Assembly (NCBI GenBank): GCA_005784505.1
Contig: VCAZ01000017.1
Location: forward strand, 4,120,072-4,184,071
Length of the DNA: 64,000 bases
DNA from: Bagarius yarrelli
Lineage: Eukaryota; Chordata; Actinopteri; Siluriformes; Sisoridae
Direction of reading: 5' to 3'
Shown here: one piece after another, positions 24,187 to 36,201 of the stretch
Layout: every line of letters starts with the position of its first letter
Numbering within the stretch: position 1 is the first letter of the stretch
Program-made: the position numbers and the translations under genes
The notes under the pieces: generated by a model
Told to the model about the DNA's origin: nothing
Database searches by the model: none
Seen by the model: the letters and a program-made list of their open reading frames with translations, nothing else

Positions 24187-24513
24187 GCAGACATTTAAAC
24201 CTACAAGCATGTCGGCTCAGCGAGCTCCGAAAGCTGCAACTGTCAATTACATGAACAACTGTAGGAGTCGAGTGGACAAGTGAAGCCATCAAACTAAGCA
24301 GTGTTCTGACAGGTCAAGCCGATGCCCCCCCTCTCTTTTACAAATTCTCCCCCCCGTCAGTCTCTTTCGTTCGACACGAGAAAGCCCAGAAATGCACACG
24401 GACATAACAGCTAGCAAAAAACAGTCAAATTCTACACTCGAGTGACACGTGAGGCTCTTTCGCTGTTCTTTTTCTTCAACCTTACTATTTCTCTCCGCTG
24501 AGCAGGAAAAAAA

Positions 24514-24580
24514 GTGTGTGTGTGTGTGTGTGTTGCCCTATTGTAAAGACTGATCTAAACATGCAGGGTTATCAGGTAGG

Positions 24581-24631
<51 letters not shown>

Positions 24632-24632
24632 T
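24514..24632. repeat. Two (TG)n tracts, the second passing into (GA)n
   Basis: (TG)9-10 at 24514-24532, then (TG)19 at 24585-24622 followed by GA units to about 24632. Confidence 0.95.
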
Positions 24633-25129
24633 AGAAAGAAAGAGAGAAGATTCAGCCCGAATAAATAGAGCCCCGTCCATCCGTATTACAAAATCAATTT
24701 CTCTTAGCTGTGCAGAGTGTGCGTGTGTGTGTGTTGCCCGAATGTCAAATACCGTCGCCTCCTTTGACATGCCGTGCGGTGTGATTACCTCGTCGTTGCT
24801 GTATTAATACAGTGAATAATGAGAGACGCTGCGCTGCCATTCTAAGCTGACAATACGTGCCGGGCGGGAGCATGCACGAGAAAGTGTGTATGTGTGTGTA
24901 GGGCAGAAGGTATGAGCTGGTATAATAGGAGCACTGTTGGGGTAATGTAGTCTCTATTGTGCGGTTGTGTAAATGCCCATTTCAGCGCACAGAGCCTGCA
25001 TTAAGCCATAAAGAAATGTTTCGAAGAATGGCTCTTCTTCCCTGCCATCACCTCCCCTTGCCCCTCACCATTCTCCCCCCTCCTCTCTCTCTCAGTCTGA
25101 CAGGCACCAGCCGTGCGTCTTTTACGCCG

Positions 25130-25365
25130 TCGCATCGATGCAGGTGTGCCAGTCCGCCTAACGGGCGCTAATTACACATTTTCCTACCCGGCAACAATTA
25201 AGGTTAGGGCAGTAATTGCAGGTTTGGAGGCAGTTTTAACTGGCACTGCTAGTGCAGGGGGAGGAGTGGCGGAGTGGGGGGGGCATCTTAATGGCATGTA
25301 TTCTGTGACTTGTTGCCGTTGACCTCAGGCATAAATTACACAAACCACAATATTGAAGTACTACA
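25130..25365. promoter_or_regulatory. Candidate conserved non-coding element
   Basis: Contains GGGCGCTAATTACACATTT, GGCAACAATTAAGG, GCAGTAATTGCAGG and TCTTAATGGCATG, with CAGGTG at 25141-25146. Several evenly spaced homeobox cores sit in unique sequence. Confidence 0.4.
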
Positions 25366-26326
25366 GTGATGCTGCTATAGTGAATTGTCAAGATGGGAAG
25401 GGGAGCAGAAAGTGTAAAAGTGACTTCCTGTGAAGGAAGAGGTGGAAAAATGAGCTGGGTCGTACACGGGATAGTTAGGTTTCCTCCAATTCTCCACAGT
25501 CTCTATCAGGTTTTCTTACAACAAATAGATTCTGCTTCTTTTATGTTACTATTTTGGCACTTTAGCTAGCTAGCTAACCATCTCTCAGAATCTAAAGAAT
25601 TTCTTTTTAAAAACTGACCATTTGGTCGTGTTTATGGCTTAAGATTATTTTTTTACAGCGGTATGACCTAGCAAATTGATCTAGCCGTGTAGCATAGTAA
25701 CTTGTAAGCTTGTGTTTGGTTGTTGCGTGGTGATACTTTACTCACACTCCCTACATGCTAAGGAATGGACTTTTGGCTTCAAACGCTTCCGTTCGAAAAA
25801 GCAATTTCCGAATAGCCGCATAGATCAAACCAAGCGCCAAATGATTGTCTTGCTTTTATTAATAGATTTAAAACAAAACCAAGCGCCTTGTCGGCCATGG
25901 GGGAGGACCAAGCCGTTACGCAGGTGCTTCTTTTAACACTCCTCTGAGACCTGAAGCTACCCCTCCTACCAGAGCCGGATGACTGCGTGTGTGAACTCTC
26001 CTCAGAGACACACACATCTGGGACACGGTATACACAAATACGCACAGGTGGATTACTTTTAGAAGTGTGTGTGAGCGCGGTTCAACGCATGACTAACTTC
26101 TCGATACAAAGCCTGAGAGTCTTCAGAATCTTCAGCAGATGCTAACGACCTCACTGGAAAAAACGCTGCTCAATGCATTTTGTTTAAGCATCTCTCAGAC
26201 GAATCTCTGCAGCTTTTTTCCCCCTTTTTTCTTTTACAAGCTGTTAATATTGATTAGTGCAGAGGACAGTGGGGAGTCCAATCACAATAACAGGATTTCA
26301 TTAGCGGATTAGCGGTATATGCAAAA

Positions 26327-26353
26327 GTGTGTGTGTGTGTGTGTGTGTGTGTG
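26327..26353. repeat. (TG)n microsatellite
   Basis: About 13 TG units. Confidence 0.95.
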
Positions 26354-26780
26354 ATGGGGGAGTATTCTGTTTGTCGGAATATGATCGAATTGATAGTGAC
26401 ACGCATCGATTTCCGTAACGATGTGCTGCACCTTGAAGAATAATGACCACTTATTGTAATTACCGTCACTATTATCAAGGTCAGGGAAGAGAGGGACGTC
26501 TGCCATGTTGGTTTTCTTTTAAACATGTGCAGCGGATCATGCAAACATGCAATCAACCTTACACACTTGGATCTTTACAAGCTGATGCACATATATAGTA
26601 AAAAAAAAACTACATATGGTACTTCAGTTCTCGATTCTGATAGGTCCAAACCTTCTAATAGATGAATAGATGATTTGCGGTTCTTTTTTGATGGTTACAG
26701 GTTTGAGGGCCTTGTATGCACTCTTGCAGTAGTGTAATCTACAGCGAATACAACAACACGCATGTTCGATTTGCCTATGT

Positions 26781-27110
26781 TGTGAAAGTGGACGCTCAGT
26801 GGTTAAAGCAGGGATGTCTAAACTTGGCCATGCAGGGCTTGTGTCCTGCAGAGTTTACACACCTGAACCAACTAATCAAGATCTTGCTAGGTAGACTTAA
26901 AATTTAGAGGTAAGTGTGTTGAAGAAAGACAAGTTGTAGCTAAACTCTGCAGAACACCGACTCTCCAGGACCAAATTCGAACATCCCTGGGTTAAGGTGT
27001 TGACCTGCTGACCAGAAGATCAAAAGTTTAATCCCCAGTACCACCGAGCTGCCACTGCTAGGTCCCTGAGCAAGGCCCTTAACCATCATCTGCACAGAAG
27101 ATGATAATCC
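26781..27110 (+). mobile_element. tRNA-derived SINE split by a hAT MITE
   Basis: The SINE head GACGCTCAGTGG (A-box region) stops at 26808. It resumes at 26990 with GGTTAAGGTGTTGACC, then a B-box relic GTTTAATCCCC and the body GAGCTGCCACTGCTAGGTCC and GCAAGGCCCTTAACC. Removing 26809-26989 plus one target copy restores the normal SINE order, so the hAT inserted after the SINE. Confidence 0.85.
26809..26989. mobile_element. hAT-type MITE (181 bp) inside a SINE
   Basis: Starts CAGGGATGTCTAAACTTGG and ends CCAAATTCGAACATCCCTG, giving imperfect terminal inverted repeats of about 45 bp. Flanks GGTTAAAG (26801-26808) and GGTTAAGG (26990-26997) are an 8-bp target duplication with one mismatch, the hAT hallmark. 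It is too short to encode transposase. Confidence 0.88.
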
Positions 27111-27141
27111 TAACCTTACCCTGAACCCTAACCCTAACCCC
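27108..27141. repeat. Short telomere-like (CCCTAA)n patch
   Basis: Degenerate TAATCCTAACC leads into two to three CCCTAA units. It is too short to imply a chromosome end. Confidence 0.6.
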
Positions 27142-27221
27142 AACATTGGTTACTTGTGTGTGTGTGTGTGTGTCACAAAGTGTGCTGAAAGTTTGTCCCC
27201 ACTTGTTTAGTTCTAAACTGG

Positions 27222-27345
27222 ATAGACAGGAGCTCAGTGGTTATGGTACTGGACTGCTGATCAGTGGGTTTAAATCACAGGATCAACAAGCTGGGTCTAT
27301 GAGTAAGGCCCTTAACTGTCAATCTGTACATTTGTGTTACAGATG
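27222..27345 (+). mobile_element. tRNA-derived SINE, degraded
   Basis: GAGCTCAGTGGTTATGG head, ACTGGACTGCTGATCAG, eroded B box, then AAGCTGGGTCTATGAGTAAG and GCCCTTAACTGTC. Confidence 0.65.
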
Positions 27346-27409
27346 TTGTCGATTTGTTTGCTGGAGGTTGATACACCTAAAACAGCTGGAGATGCAGAGA
27401 ATGCTATAA

Positions 27410-28640
27410 ATGAAGGGTTTTTGTGTATGTATGAGTGTGTGTTCGGACAGTGTTGGTCATATAAGAATGACAGAGAGGGGTGAGCTGTACGAGTATGTAC
27501 TGAGAAAGACAAAAAGATAACAGTCTAATTGTGTCTGATCAGGGGTGTGTGTGTGAGCCAGAAAGAAAGTGAAAACAGGATCAGATATCGGTAACAGTAT
27601 GCTGATCTCAGTCTATTGTCCATGTTAATACGACAGTTGGGACAGAGGGAGGACATGGACACGGGACAAAGGCAGAGGGACAGATGCAGCTTTTGTCATG
27701 CAGAACTCCTGGCTTCTTCTTAATCACACACAAACACGCGCACACACACACACCTAACATCGAGTGGGCCGTATAACTTGCCTTTGTGGTTTTGTACATG
27801 CAGGGTCTTAAGACTCCTGTGGGCTTCTTGGTTGATCTCACAAAGAATCATAAGCAGTTCACAGCACACACTGCGCTGACACACACAGTGTGTGTACAGC
27901 AGTAACACGTGGGCTGAGATGATGTGAGTATAAGCATGTGTGTAATAGCAGTGTAATGCTGCCTGGTTGTACAAGTAAGTGTGTGTGTGTGTGTGTAATC
28001 TCTGAGTTAGACTTTTAGTGGTCATGTGATAAGAGTTTACACAGTCAGGATTAGCTGTGTGGGTGTGAGTGAGTGTGTGTGTGTGTGTGTGACCCGTGCT
28101 AAAGCTGAGCGCGAATGAGGCTGCATGTTCTGACAGCTGTTAGATATCCAAAATGATGAGTTCTGCTGATGAAGACCACATGAGTGTGTGTGCACGGACG
28201 CTTCATATGAGGGGGAGGGGCTACATGTGTTTGAAGTTTACCATTTCTAAGATTTGATTGGATAGATCATTCAGATCGACTTAAATTTATCTCATTTATC
28301 AGCTAAAAATTGCTTACGGCACCTTTAAGTTACTTTTACTTCTCTCTCTTTCTCTCTAATCCCAGGCAAAAAAGAGAAGCTTATCTTAGAGGGATCGTCT
28401 TCAGATAGATTCTCGCCGCTAATAGCGCTATGTGTGGCTGAGTGTGTGTGTGTGTGTAAAAGACACTTGTAAAAGATTCTTTTTTGACAGGACTGCTGTT
28501 GTCAGTTGTCCGGGTCTTAAATTAGATAGGAGTTTTATCTAATAGCTAAATGTCATCTGGGCCAAGCTCGACGTAAATCCTCCAAGACCAAATTGCCTAC
28601 CATTTACTCCAGTTTCAACACACACAATCACATCGGCGGG
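27410..28640. other. Intron rich in scattered short TG/CA runs
   Basis: Many short TG or CA runs (for example 27736-27751, 27978-27996, 28074-28091, 28440-28458) are embedded in plain sequence. No gene is supported. Confidence 0.5.
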
Positions 28641-28889
28641 CTGATTTAACATGAGGATTACTAATAGAGTTTGGATTTATTTAAGGAAAATTGGTGGCTG
28701 TAGACTGATGAAAGAACGGGTTGGAAGAATAAACTGGAAACATGCCACAAACATCAAAAGTTCTATGGAAGCTGAAGAACTCAAGAAGCATTTCAGATAT
28801 AAGATCTGGTCAAGAGATAAACAAAAGAGTACGAAGAGACAGAATGTGTTGGAGATAAACACAGAACTGATGAAGACATTAAAAGAACG

Positions 28890-29080
28890 AACTAGTGACC
28901 GGACCAGGGTGAAGGATCAGAAGCAAAATAATTGCTATGTTCTAAGAGTGTGTTCTAGTTTGGTTCGTTTGTTTATATGGTCCGGACCAAAAAGTAAAAT
29001 GATACATTTGGTCCTAGTCCGCTTAGTGTTTACAATCGCATTTTTGATAGCAAACGTAAAGATATCAGACCTGAATGCAT
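28890..29080. mobile_element. Possible decayed DNA-transposon fragment
   Basis: Contains the near-palindromic GGTCCGGACCAAA (about 28979) and several short related blocks (GACCGGACCAGG, GGTCCTAGTCCG). Fish MITEs with GGTCCGGACC-like cores are recalled, but no ends or target duplication could be defined. Confidence 0.25.
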
Positions 29081-29110
29081 AGTGATACATTCACAACCTG
29101 ATTGGTTGGC

Positions 29111-29236
29111 TTTTGACCTGGGTTCAAGCCCCACCCAGCCAGCCTGAGTTGTTGATCTGAAGACCAGGAAGACCTGGGTTCAAGCCCCACCCACCGCCAG
29201 CCAGCCACCGTTGGGTCCTTGAGCAAGACCAGAGTT
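29111..29236 (+). mobile_element. SINE fragment with duplicated B-box segment
   Basis: GACCTGGGTTCAAGCCCCAC (each copy extending to 23 bp) occurs at 29115-29137 and again at 29171-29193, followed by CACCGTTGGGTCCTTGAGCA of the SINE body. The same duplicated arrangement appears inverted and eroded at 38789-38915, so it defines a subfamily. Confidence 0.65.
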
Positions 29237-29629
29237 CTTTTTAATCAAACCAAACATGACAAGTCTGAACAGATTCTAAACTTAACACACTTCTTATGTT
29301 ACTTTGGAAGCAAGTGGCCGATGTATTGTAAAATCCTTTAAAATTCCTTTAATATAAGGTATAACATCTAGCCAATCACTGCAAAAAGACATCTTTCATT
29401 AAGTTTGGTCTTAAAGGCTGCTGCATTTTTACATTTCTGATTGTTTTTTAAAGAAAAATGTCGATTGCACCTTTAAGTTATGGGCTAATCTTTTTCCACA
29501 TGTATCAGACCTCCACACGGTCTTCTTCCTCCGCCCTCGACTGGCGTATCAAGTTTTATTTCATGTCTGCTCAGTGGCCTTAAACTGTTACCTTCTCGTT
29601 ATAAATCTTCTCAGGTTTCATCTTGGTGT

Positions 29630-29880
29630 CTATGTGCACAACTGTGTGTATGTGTGTGTGGAGACACCTGCCCCCCTCTGACTATTATACCCCATAGGGC
29701 ATAAATGAGCTCTAGGCCTTTGCCCTTGCTGTGTCAGAGTGTCTCTCACATGAGCGATCTCTTTTCAAAGAGCCGACCAGCGCAGACACTCACCGGCCTG
29801 ACCTTCTCACGCCGCTAACGCTAATAGACTCAAGCGCTAGGTAATGGCCTCTGTGCTCTGTCTGTCTGTCTCACCTTTAG
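29630..29880. promoter_or_regulatory. Weak candidate conserved non-coding element
   Basis: Unique, GC-balanced sequence with CCATAGGGCATAAATGAG and CCGCTAACGCTAATAGAC. Composition is the only support. Confidence 0.2.
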
Positions 29881-29899
29881 ATGAAGAGGAACAGCTGCT

Positions 29900-31800
29900 G
29901 GCTTTCAATCAGCGATTAAAAAAAAAGTTAAAGTTGACCTTTTAAGGTGACTCAATGTGAGTGAACAAGTTACCCAGTTACTTCAAGTCGTGCTAGCTAA
30001 AAATAATAATCTTAAGAAATAAAGTAGTTTTAGCTTTACAAAAAAGAAGTATTTCTGTTTAATATGGTAAATGATTCACAGAGTCGATGATCCACTGATT
30101 TAACGATTCACGATGTAAATGTTATACTTTTCGCGTTTTATTGATACAACTATTTATGTTCAGATGTTTTGTATTTGAAGCCCCCTTTGTTTATGTTTGA
30201 TTTTTTTAAATAACTGGAGCAAAATGACTTCACCCTCATCCCCCAACCTGATTGAGAACAGTTAGTCATTCTGATAAGTGAAGCGTTGTTTTATGGTCAA
30301 AAAAAGACTGTTTTGCAATAGAAATGTGCCTGACGGTTCAATGTTAAGCCCATTTCTCTTTTTTTTTTTTCCACACAGACCACCCCCCTCCTTCTCATCG
30401 CTACGAACTTTCCGGCAACACGTAAACAAAAGAGGAAAGGAAAATCACTCATAAGGATACGGTTCAATTTGCCCACGCAAGCTGGCAATTCATTTTCGTG
30501 ATCAATTAAGATGGCTGCCGGCATCCGCAATGCATATTCCTTTGACAGCACCCAGATCTACGATATCCCTCCTGCTAACATCGCTCCACGGGGGGAAGCT
30601 CCTCGCTCGATTTTTCACGTCTAGCCCATGTGTGTGTGTGAAGCGGTCGCGCCACAAACACCTGTTCGAAAGCAGGCATGTCATTAAGGTGTATGAGAAT
30701 GAGAATGCGTTCTAGGGTAACGAGTTTGCTGCTTTATTTAAAAGCGTCAAACCTCCCATTGCTTTTATCTATGAAACATCTTCGAAAAGCAAAGGATATT
30801 TTTTTTTCGCGGTACCATTTTTGCAAATCATTACACCTGTCTCAAGAGAGAAAGAAAAAAAGCATACCCTGCTATGAACCATTTCTTCCTTATGGACATT
30901 CATTTTGATATATTTACCTCAATGAATTTTTTTTTTTTTTTGGTGTTTGTGTGTGTGAAAGGAAATGATAAAGAATAAGAATGTGTGTTTTTGGAGAGCC
31001 GGTGCTGTCGTAGAGTGGAGGCCTCACGGGCGCATTAGAAAGGGAAATTACGCTCAGCGGGAAGAAAAATCATTGTGTTACCCCAGGTGAAAAATATTGT
31101 TGCTTTGCTTAAAAGTGCATGCAAGGCAGCCTGCATTATTAGAATGTTTAAATATTAATTCTTCCACCGGGTAGTAAAGATGATCGAGCCGCAGTGTCAA
31201 CTACTTTATTTTATTATTATTTTTTTCTTCTCCATTTTCTAGCAGCCTGAAAAGCCTGTTTTCCTAAAAACAGAAAGCGCTTTATTTGAAAAGGTAAAAA
31301 TAAAAAGGTAATTTTAACATAGATGGTTTTCGGATGAGTTAAATTAAATTTATTTTATTTCTGAGACAATATTACAGGCGACGTAATGAAACGAAACCTT
31401 TTTAGAACTCAATCTGGGATAGTGTAGTTGGAAAGAATTCCTCACACAACTCTATAGTGTAAAAATCGAACAGAATAAAGTGTTAAAACGATGTAATAAG
31501 GGTCCTGAGATGAGTAAATATGACGAAACCATTGTTATGATTACATCGGCAGTTGATACACACAAATCTGTAGTATCAATCGAATTAGTTTCTTATTCGC
31601 AACTTGTATTTTGCATTTCCTGTTTGCAGGAAAAGTATCTCATTTTTAGCGAAGAAATTCCTATTATTGAATATCACAAAACATCTTACATCGTTACCCG
31701 GCGAAACTTGTGGGTTTATCCAACTGAACGGTAAACGTGAGTGTTTACGCCACTACGTTTCAAGCATCCGCTTCATCACAGTTTAGCAAAAAGTCGGTTT
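29900..31800. other. Intron without recognisable gene
   Basis: Plain AT-rich sequence with poly(T) runs at 30358-30371 and 30926-30942. No repeat family or exon recognised. Confidence 0.45.
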
Positions 31801-31829
31801 TAATCTCACTCCCACTAATGGCTCATCTC

Positions 31830-32060
31830 CAGATCAGACAACTGAAACCCAAAGCAAATTAAAATTGATTGGAAATGTCAATGCGTATAGGTGGCAGTCA
31901 ATAATTTGAGAGCACTTGGATACAGACAACATACTTGCAGTGACAATCCATGTAGAGCAATTAAAAAGAAAGCTCTCTCTCCGTCTGGCTCAGTCTAAGA
32001 ACCTTTAGCATTTCGCTGTCACCTAAGAAATACAAACCGACGCAGATTTATCGGCCGTCT
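31830..32060. promoter_or_regulatory. Candidate conserved non-coding element
   Basis: AGCAAATTAAAATTGATTGG, GTGACAATCCATG, AGCAATTAAAAAG and CATTTCGCTGTCACCT in unique sequence. SOX and homeobox-like cores are clustered. Conservation untested. Confidence 0.35.
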
Positions 32061-32896
32061 CTCTGAGGATCGCTTCATATTTTAGCTACAAGCAGGAAGT
32101 TCAGGAAGTGAATTAGGAGGAAGACAAAAGAGACTTCCATCGTCAGGATAAAGAAGATACCAAAAGGAAAGAAAAGAAGCCTCGTCTTGAGCTTCCTTTC
32201 GCTGCCTTTCAGTCATGCGCTCTGCCAGAATTTGCCACCTGAGACGGATTGGCGCATGTCGGAGTCGCTCATGCAGGAGAAGCAATACACAAGTCGAGTG
32301 TAAAGCCACTCTAAAAGCTCATCAGGCGCTGCCCGCGCTTGTAGGAAATACCTTATTCATGACGGAGCGGCCCGGGCCTAGGTAATTACTCGAATCAAGG
32401 TGGCCTCGGAAATGTTTAAATCTACCAGGAGCGTCGAGGGTATGAATAATGTAGGATCATTTGCATCTAAATTTTTTAATGTTTCTTATTCAAAAATCCT
32501 AAATTGCGCACCCCGATTAAAATTTGATGGCTATGACGCTAAGAGGTTCTCAAACGTACAGGCTGAAAAAATCGGAAATGCTAAAAGATAAAGATGAGGA
32601 AGTACAGGAAGTTAGAAGGAGACTCAGATAAACAGCATTCGATGCTAGCATGCTCAGAGCTGGAAGTGACGTCTGGTTTAGTGGTGGTGAGCAGCTTGAG
32701 AAGCTTGTTCAGGATTTTTGTACCAAGTTATATAGCAGCAAGGCTAATGTAGCTAACAGGACATTTCACTTCATACTCATGTGAAAATGATTTATAATTA
32801 GATACACAGTATCTCCATGAAGGTTTTCTGACAGGAAAAAAATGCAGCACGATGAAGAAAATGGCAGACTTTGAGACTTTTCTACATTTTAGCTGT

Positions 32897-33054
32897 ATTA
32901 GCATCACAGCAGTCGTTTTGATACCGTACTTTACAGAAGCTTCACTGACATTACGAAATGGCAGCTAATACAGTGTTGTGTATTAGCTGCCATTTCGTAA
33001 TGTCAGTGAAGCTTCTGTAAAGTACGGTATCAAAACGACTGCTGTGATGCTAAT
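32897..33054. repeat. Perfect inverted repeat, 76-bp arms, 6-bp loop
   Basis: Bases 32897-32972 are the exact reverse complement of 32979-33054, checked base by base. The loop is GTGTTG (32973-32978). Pairing stops abruptly at 32896/33055. The arms are ordinary complex sequence (for example GATACCGTACTTTACAG), not simple repeat, and contain no ORF. No target duplication is evident. Confidence 0.97.
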
Positions 33055-33059
33055 CTTTT

Positions 33060-33560
33060 ACAGAAAAGATGTTGTTTTCCCGCCGTGGCTAACGTTTTCT
33101 GGCATTCCTTGAATGAAACAGTCAGCTAAGTCATCATTAGCAGCTAAAATCACTGACTGCTTTTAATTCTCATAGTTATTAGCATGCTAACCTACATTTA
33201 TTACTTAGCCATGGGTAAAGATTTTCTCCATTTATTCATAAAACGGCCGCTAATTCATCCTTAGCAGCTAAAATGAATGCTTTCCTGACACTTTCACTAG
33301 CAAATCTGAGGTAAAAATTAACTATATTTGATATTCAAAACCTAAAGGGAAGAATTTTAACCTTTTTTATTAGATAAATCGGTTTAATTTCTGTTCTTTT
33401 TCTCCGTCCATTTGTCTTCGACGTTCTAGGTAACGTTAGCCATAGCTAATCTGCTACATTTAGAGTAAAGTGGGAAAATTCCCCGTCCCACAGTTTACCA
33501 TACTATTCATTTAATGCTTTCCTGTCAGATGATTAGCTAAAAATTGTAATTTAGTAGCTT
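33060..33560. other. Third TTAGC/GCTAA-enriched segment
   Basis: Repeated TTAGC, GCTAA and ATTAGCATGCTAAC words follow the palindrome. No periodic unit and no ORF. Confidence 0.45.
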
Positions 33561-33771
33561 TAAAAAATGCTAAAAGGTATCAGTGCCAAGTAATGTTTTT
33601 TATTAGGCTGCACGTGACTCGATAGAAAAAGGAGTAAAATAATGTTAAGTGGTCATTGTTATGTTGTGTTTCTTTGGCAGTTTGTCACTAATGCTGTTAA
33701 CTGGAGCTAACATCAGTGCTCTGTGTGTGGCTTGGGCGCTAGTGCATTGTAACTTTTGCTGTGAGATAAAA

Positions 33772-33773
<2 letters not shown>

Positions 33774-33803
<30 letters not shown>
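33774..33803. repeat. (TG)n microsatellite
   Basis: About 14 TG units. Confidence 0.95.
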
Positions 33804-34114
33804 TGGACCGATAATATCAGACAGGGCTTACCTGCTTCCAGATGCAACAACAACATCACAGAGGCACGAAGCAGCACCGAAAAGAGAGAGAGAGACAGAG
33901 AGAGATGGTATTGATTAATTTTGTGTCCAGTGTTATCTTTCAAAATCCTTTGTTAACGCTTCCCAAGAAAGAGATCACCCAAAGATGACATTTACAAGAT
34001 ACACAATTCTATCAGCGAGCTAAAAAAAACACACACACACACACAAAACAACATGACAAAAAGGTTATCTAAATTCAAGGTTTTATTTGTGTGTATTTTT
34101 TTAAACTATTTTTA

Positions 34115-34210
34115 AACCTGGCTTTGATGGAGGAGTAGCCAAACATGCCAATAGCCCTGATTCCTAAAACGGCATATTGAATCCAAACAGTAATTAGCAT
34201 AGTTGTGTAA

Positions 34211-34241
<31 letters not shown>

Positions 34242-34370
34242 CAGAAATGTCTCTGACGCTATCTTCTGCTCCGCCGCGCAGATGGAAGATGGTAATTATC
34301 GCTGTCTGCTACTCGCTCTCTCCATTTGCATTTAGCCCAGATTTGAGGTCAACAGGAATCTCCACCCTGA
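34115..34370. promoter_or_regulatory. Candidate conserved non-coding element flanking a (GA)n tract
   Basis: ACAGTAATTAGCATAG lies before a (GA)n run at 34212-34241. GATGGTAATTATCGCTG and the inverted octamer ATTTGCAT (34324-34331) lie after it. Confidence 0.3.
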
Positions 34371-34639
34371 GCCCTACACACACACACGCGAAATGATACG
34401 TATCTCGTATTTCACTTTCCTCAAATCCGCATCGAAACATATAGACCCGTTAGTCAGAGCCTGCGTGTTGAGCTGCGATCCGATCGCTACGTGGTCTCGT
34501 GTAGGGTCGACAGAGATGATGAGGTAGAGCATAAGAAGGAAACAGTGATCATAAAGATATAAAAGAAGTGTAGGAAAACTAAATGACTGAAAGAAGACAA
34601 AGTTTAAAAGGATGACAGAAACTAGGAGAGATTTAAAAA

Positions 34640-35230
34640 AAAAAAGAAAGAATGCGTACAAATAATCCATAAGTGACTAAATAGGGACTAAAGGAATAAA
34701 GACAGATTGAAAGAGATGAATAAATACTAAAAGAGAAACTAAACAACTAAAACCTAAAGGAAAGATAGAACAAGAAGAACTGAAAAATGAACAGAATCTA
34801 AATTCAAAAATAAGGGAGACAAAAAAAAGAAAGACTAAAAGATACAAAACAGAGACTAGTGGAATAAAAGTCAGAGATTAAAAGTGAAAACTTCGACTGA
34901 AAATGAAAACTAAAGGTGTGAAAACTAAAAGAAAGACAAAATTAGGAACTGATGAAACAAAAAATCTAAATAAGATTAAAGGAGTGAAGTCTAAAAAAGC
35001 TAGAAAATTGAAAACTAAATTAAAAAAATGATTAAAAAAGACTAATAAAAGAGGAGGTGATTAAAAAGACTAAAAAAAGAAGTGATAATTGAAAAAAGAC
35101 TAAAAAAAACAGATGATTTAAAAAAAAGTCTAAAAAAAATGAGTAAAAAGGAAAAGAGAAACAAAAAAAAGGAGTAAAAACTAAATGAGAGAAAAACAGG
35201 GAGTAAATAGAAAAGAGCCCACTTAAGTAA
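34640..35230. repeat. Degenerate purine-rich tract with ACTAAA words
   Basis: The plus strand is A/G-rich with many GACTAAAAG-like words at irregular spacing. It looks like a decayed short tandem repeat. Minus-strand Phe/Leu-rich frames here are artefacts of it. Confidence 0.65.
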
Positions 35231-35259
35231 AAACATGGCAGCACCTCAAAAAGATAAAC

Positions 35260-35263
<4 letters not shown>

Positions 35264-35298
<35 letters not shown>
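35264..35298. repeat. (GT)n microsatellite
   Basis: About 17 GT units. Confidence 0.97.
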
Positions 35299-35299
<1 letters not shown>

Positions 35300-35925
35300 C
35301 GCGAGTTCTCTCCCTTTTCCTTTCCGTGTTCTCTAATCAGACGCCAGATTACGTCCTCCCTTTCAGATACACAGTAATTACAATGCTATGCGAAACACAC
35401 ACACACACACACCTTCCAACAGCCTTGGCCTCACTGATCGCACAAAGCGGAAACAAATTCTTCTCTAATAAACACGAAGCAGAGAGAAAAAGCAGAAGTT
35501 GTTAACCGTCAGTGGCAAACCTGAGAGCTGAGAGGTTATCAAAAGGTGTCCTATCCACCGCCAAGACCCCCCCCCACACACACACACACACACAGCCCTC
35601 GTGGGGCTTCTTACAGTCGTACGAGACGTCTCTATGCCTCCGATCTGTTGAGAGAATGCAAAAGAAATAAATAAGCGTAAAGGAAGGGGAAAAAAACACA
35701 AGCCAAGAATAACCGCTCTTTCAGCCGGGTGTTTATCATCTCAGGCTCAAGCACAGACTACAGACGACGTCCCCTCGGCCAGCGGTATGGCATGTTGGGG
35801 CTCCTATTCTGGAGACTGGCTAACGATAACATCTCAGTGAAGGGACAAGGACTAATAGACATCTCTCAGAGAAAGAAAGAGAAAGTGAGAAAGACATCTA
35901 TCGTCAAAGATTTTATTCTTATTAG

Positions 35926-36201
<276 letters not shown>

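Noticed and set aside
27108..27141. Possible chromosome-fusion telomere scar
   Set aside because: Only two to three intact CCCTAA units next to a SINE, far too short for an interstitial telomere.
28651..29082. 143-residue open frame on the plus strand
   Set aside because: No recognisable domain, no splice or promoter context, and its second half overlaps a probable transposon fragment.
35032..35262. Phe/Leu-rich minus-strand frames resembling membrane proteins
   Set aside because: They are the complement of an A/G-rich degenerate repeat. The hydrophobicity is a composition artefact.
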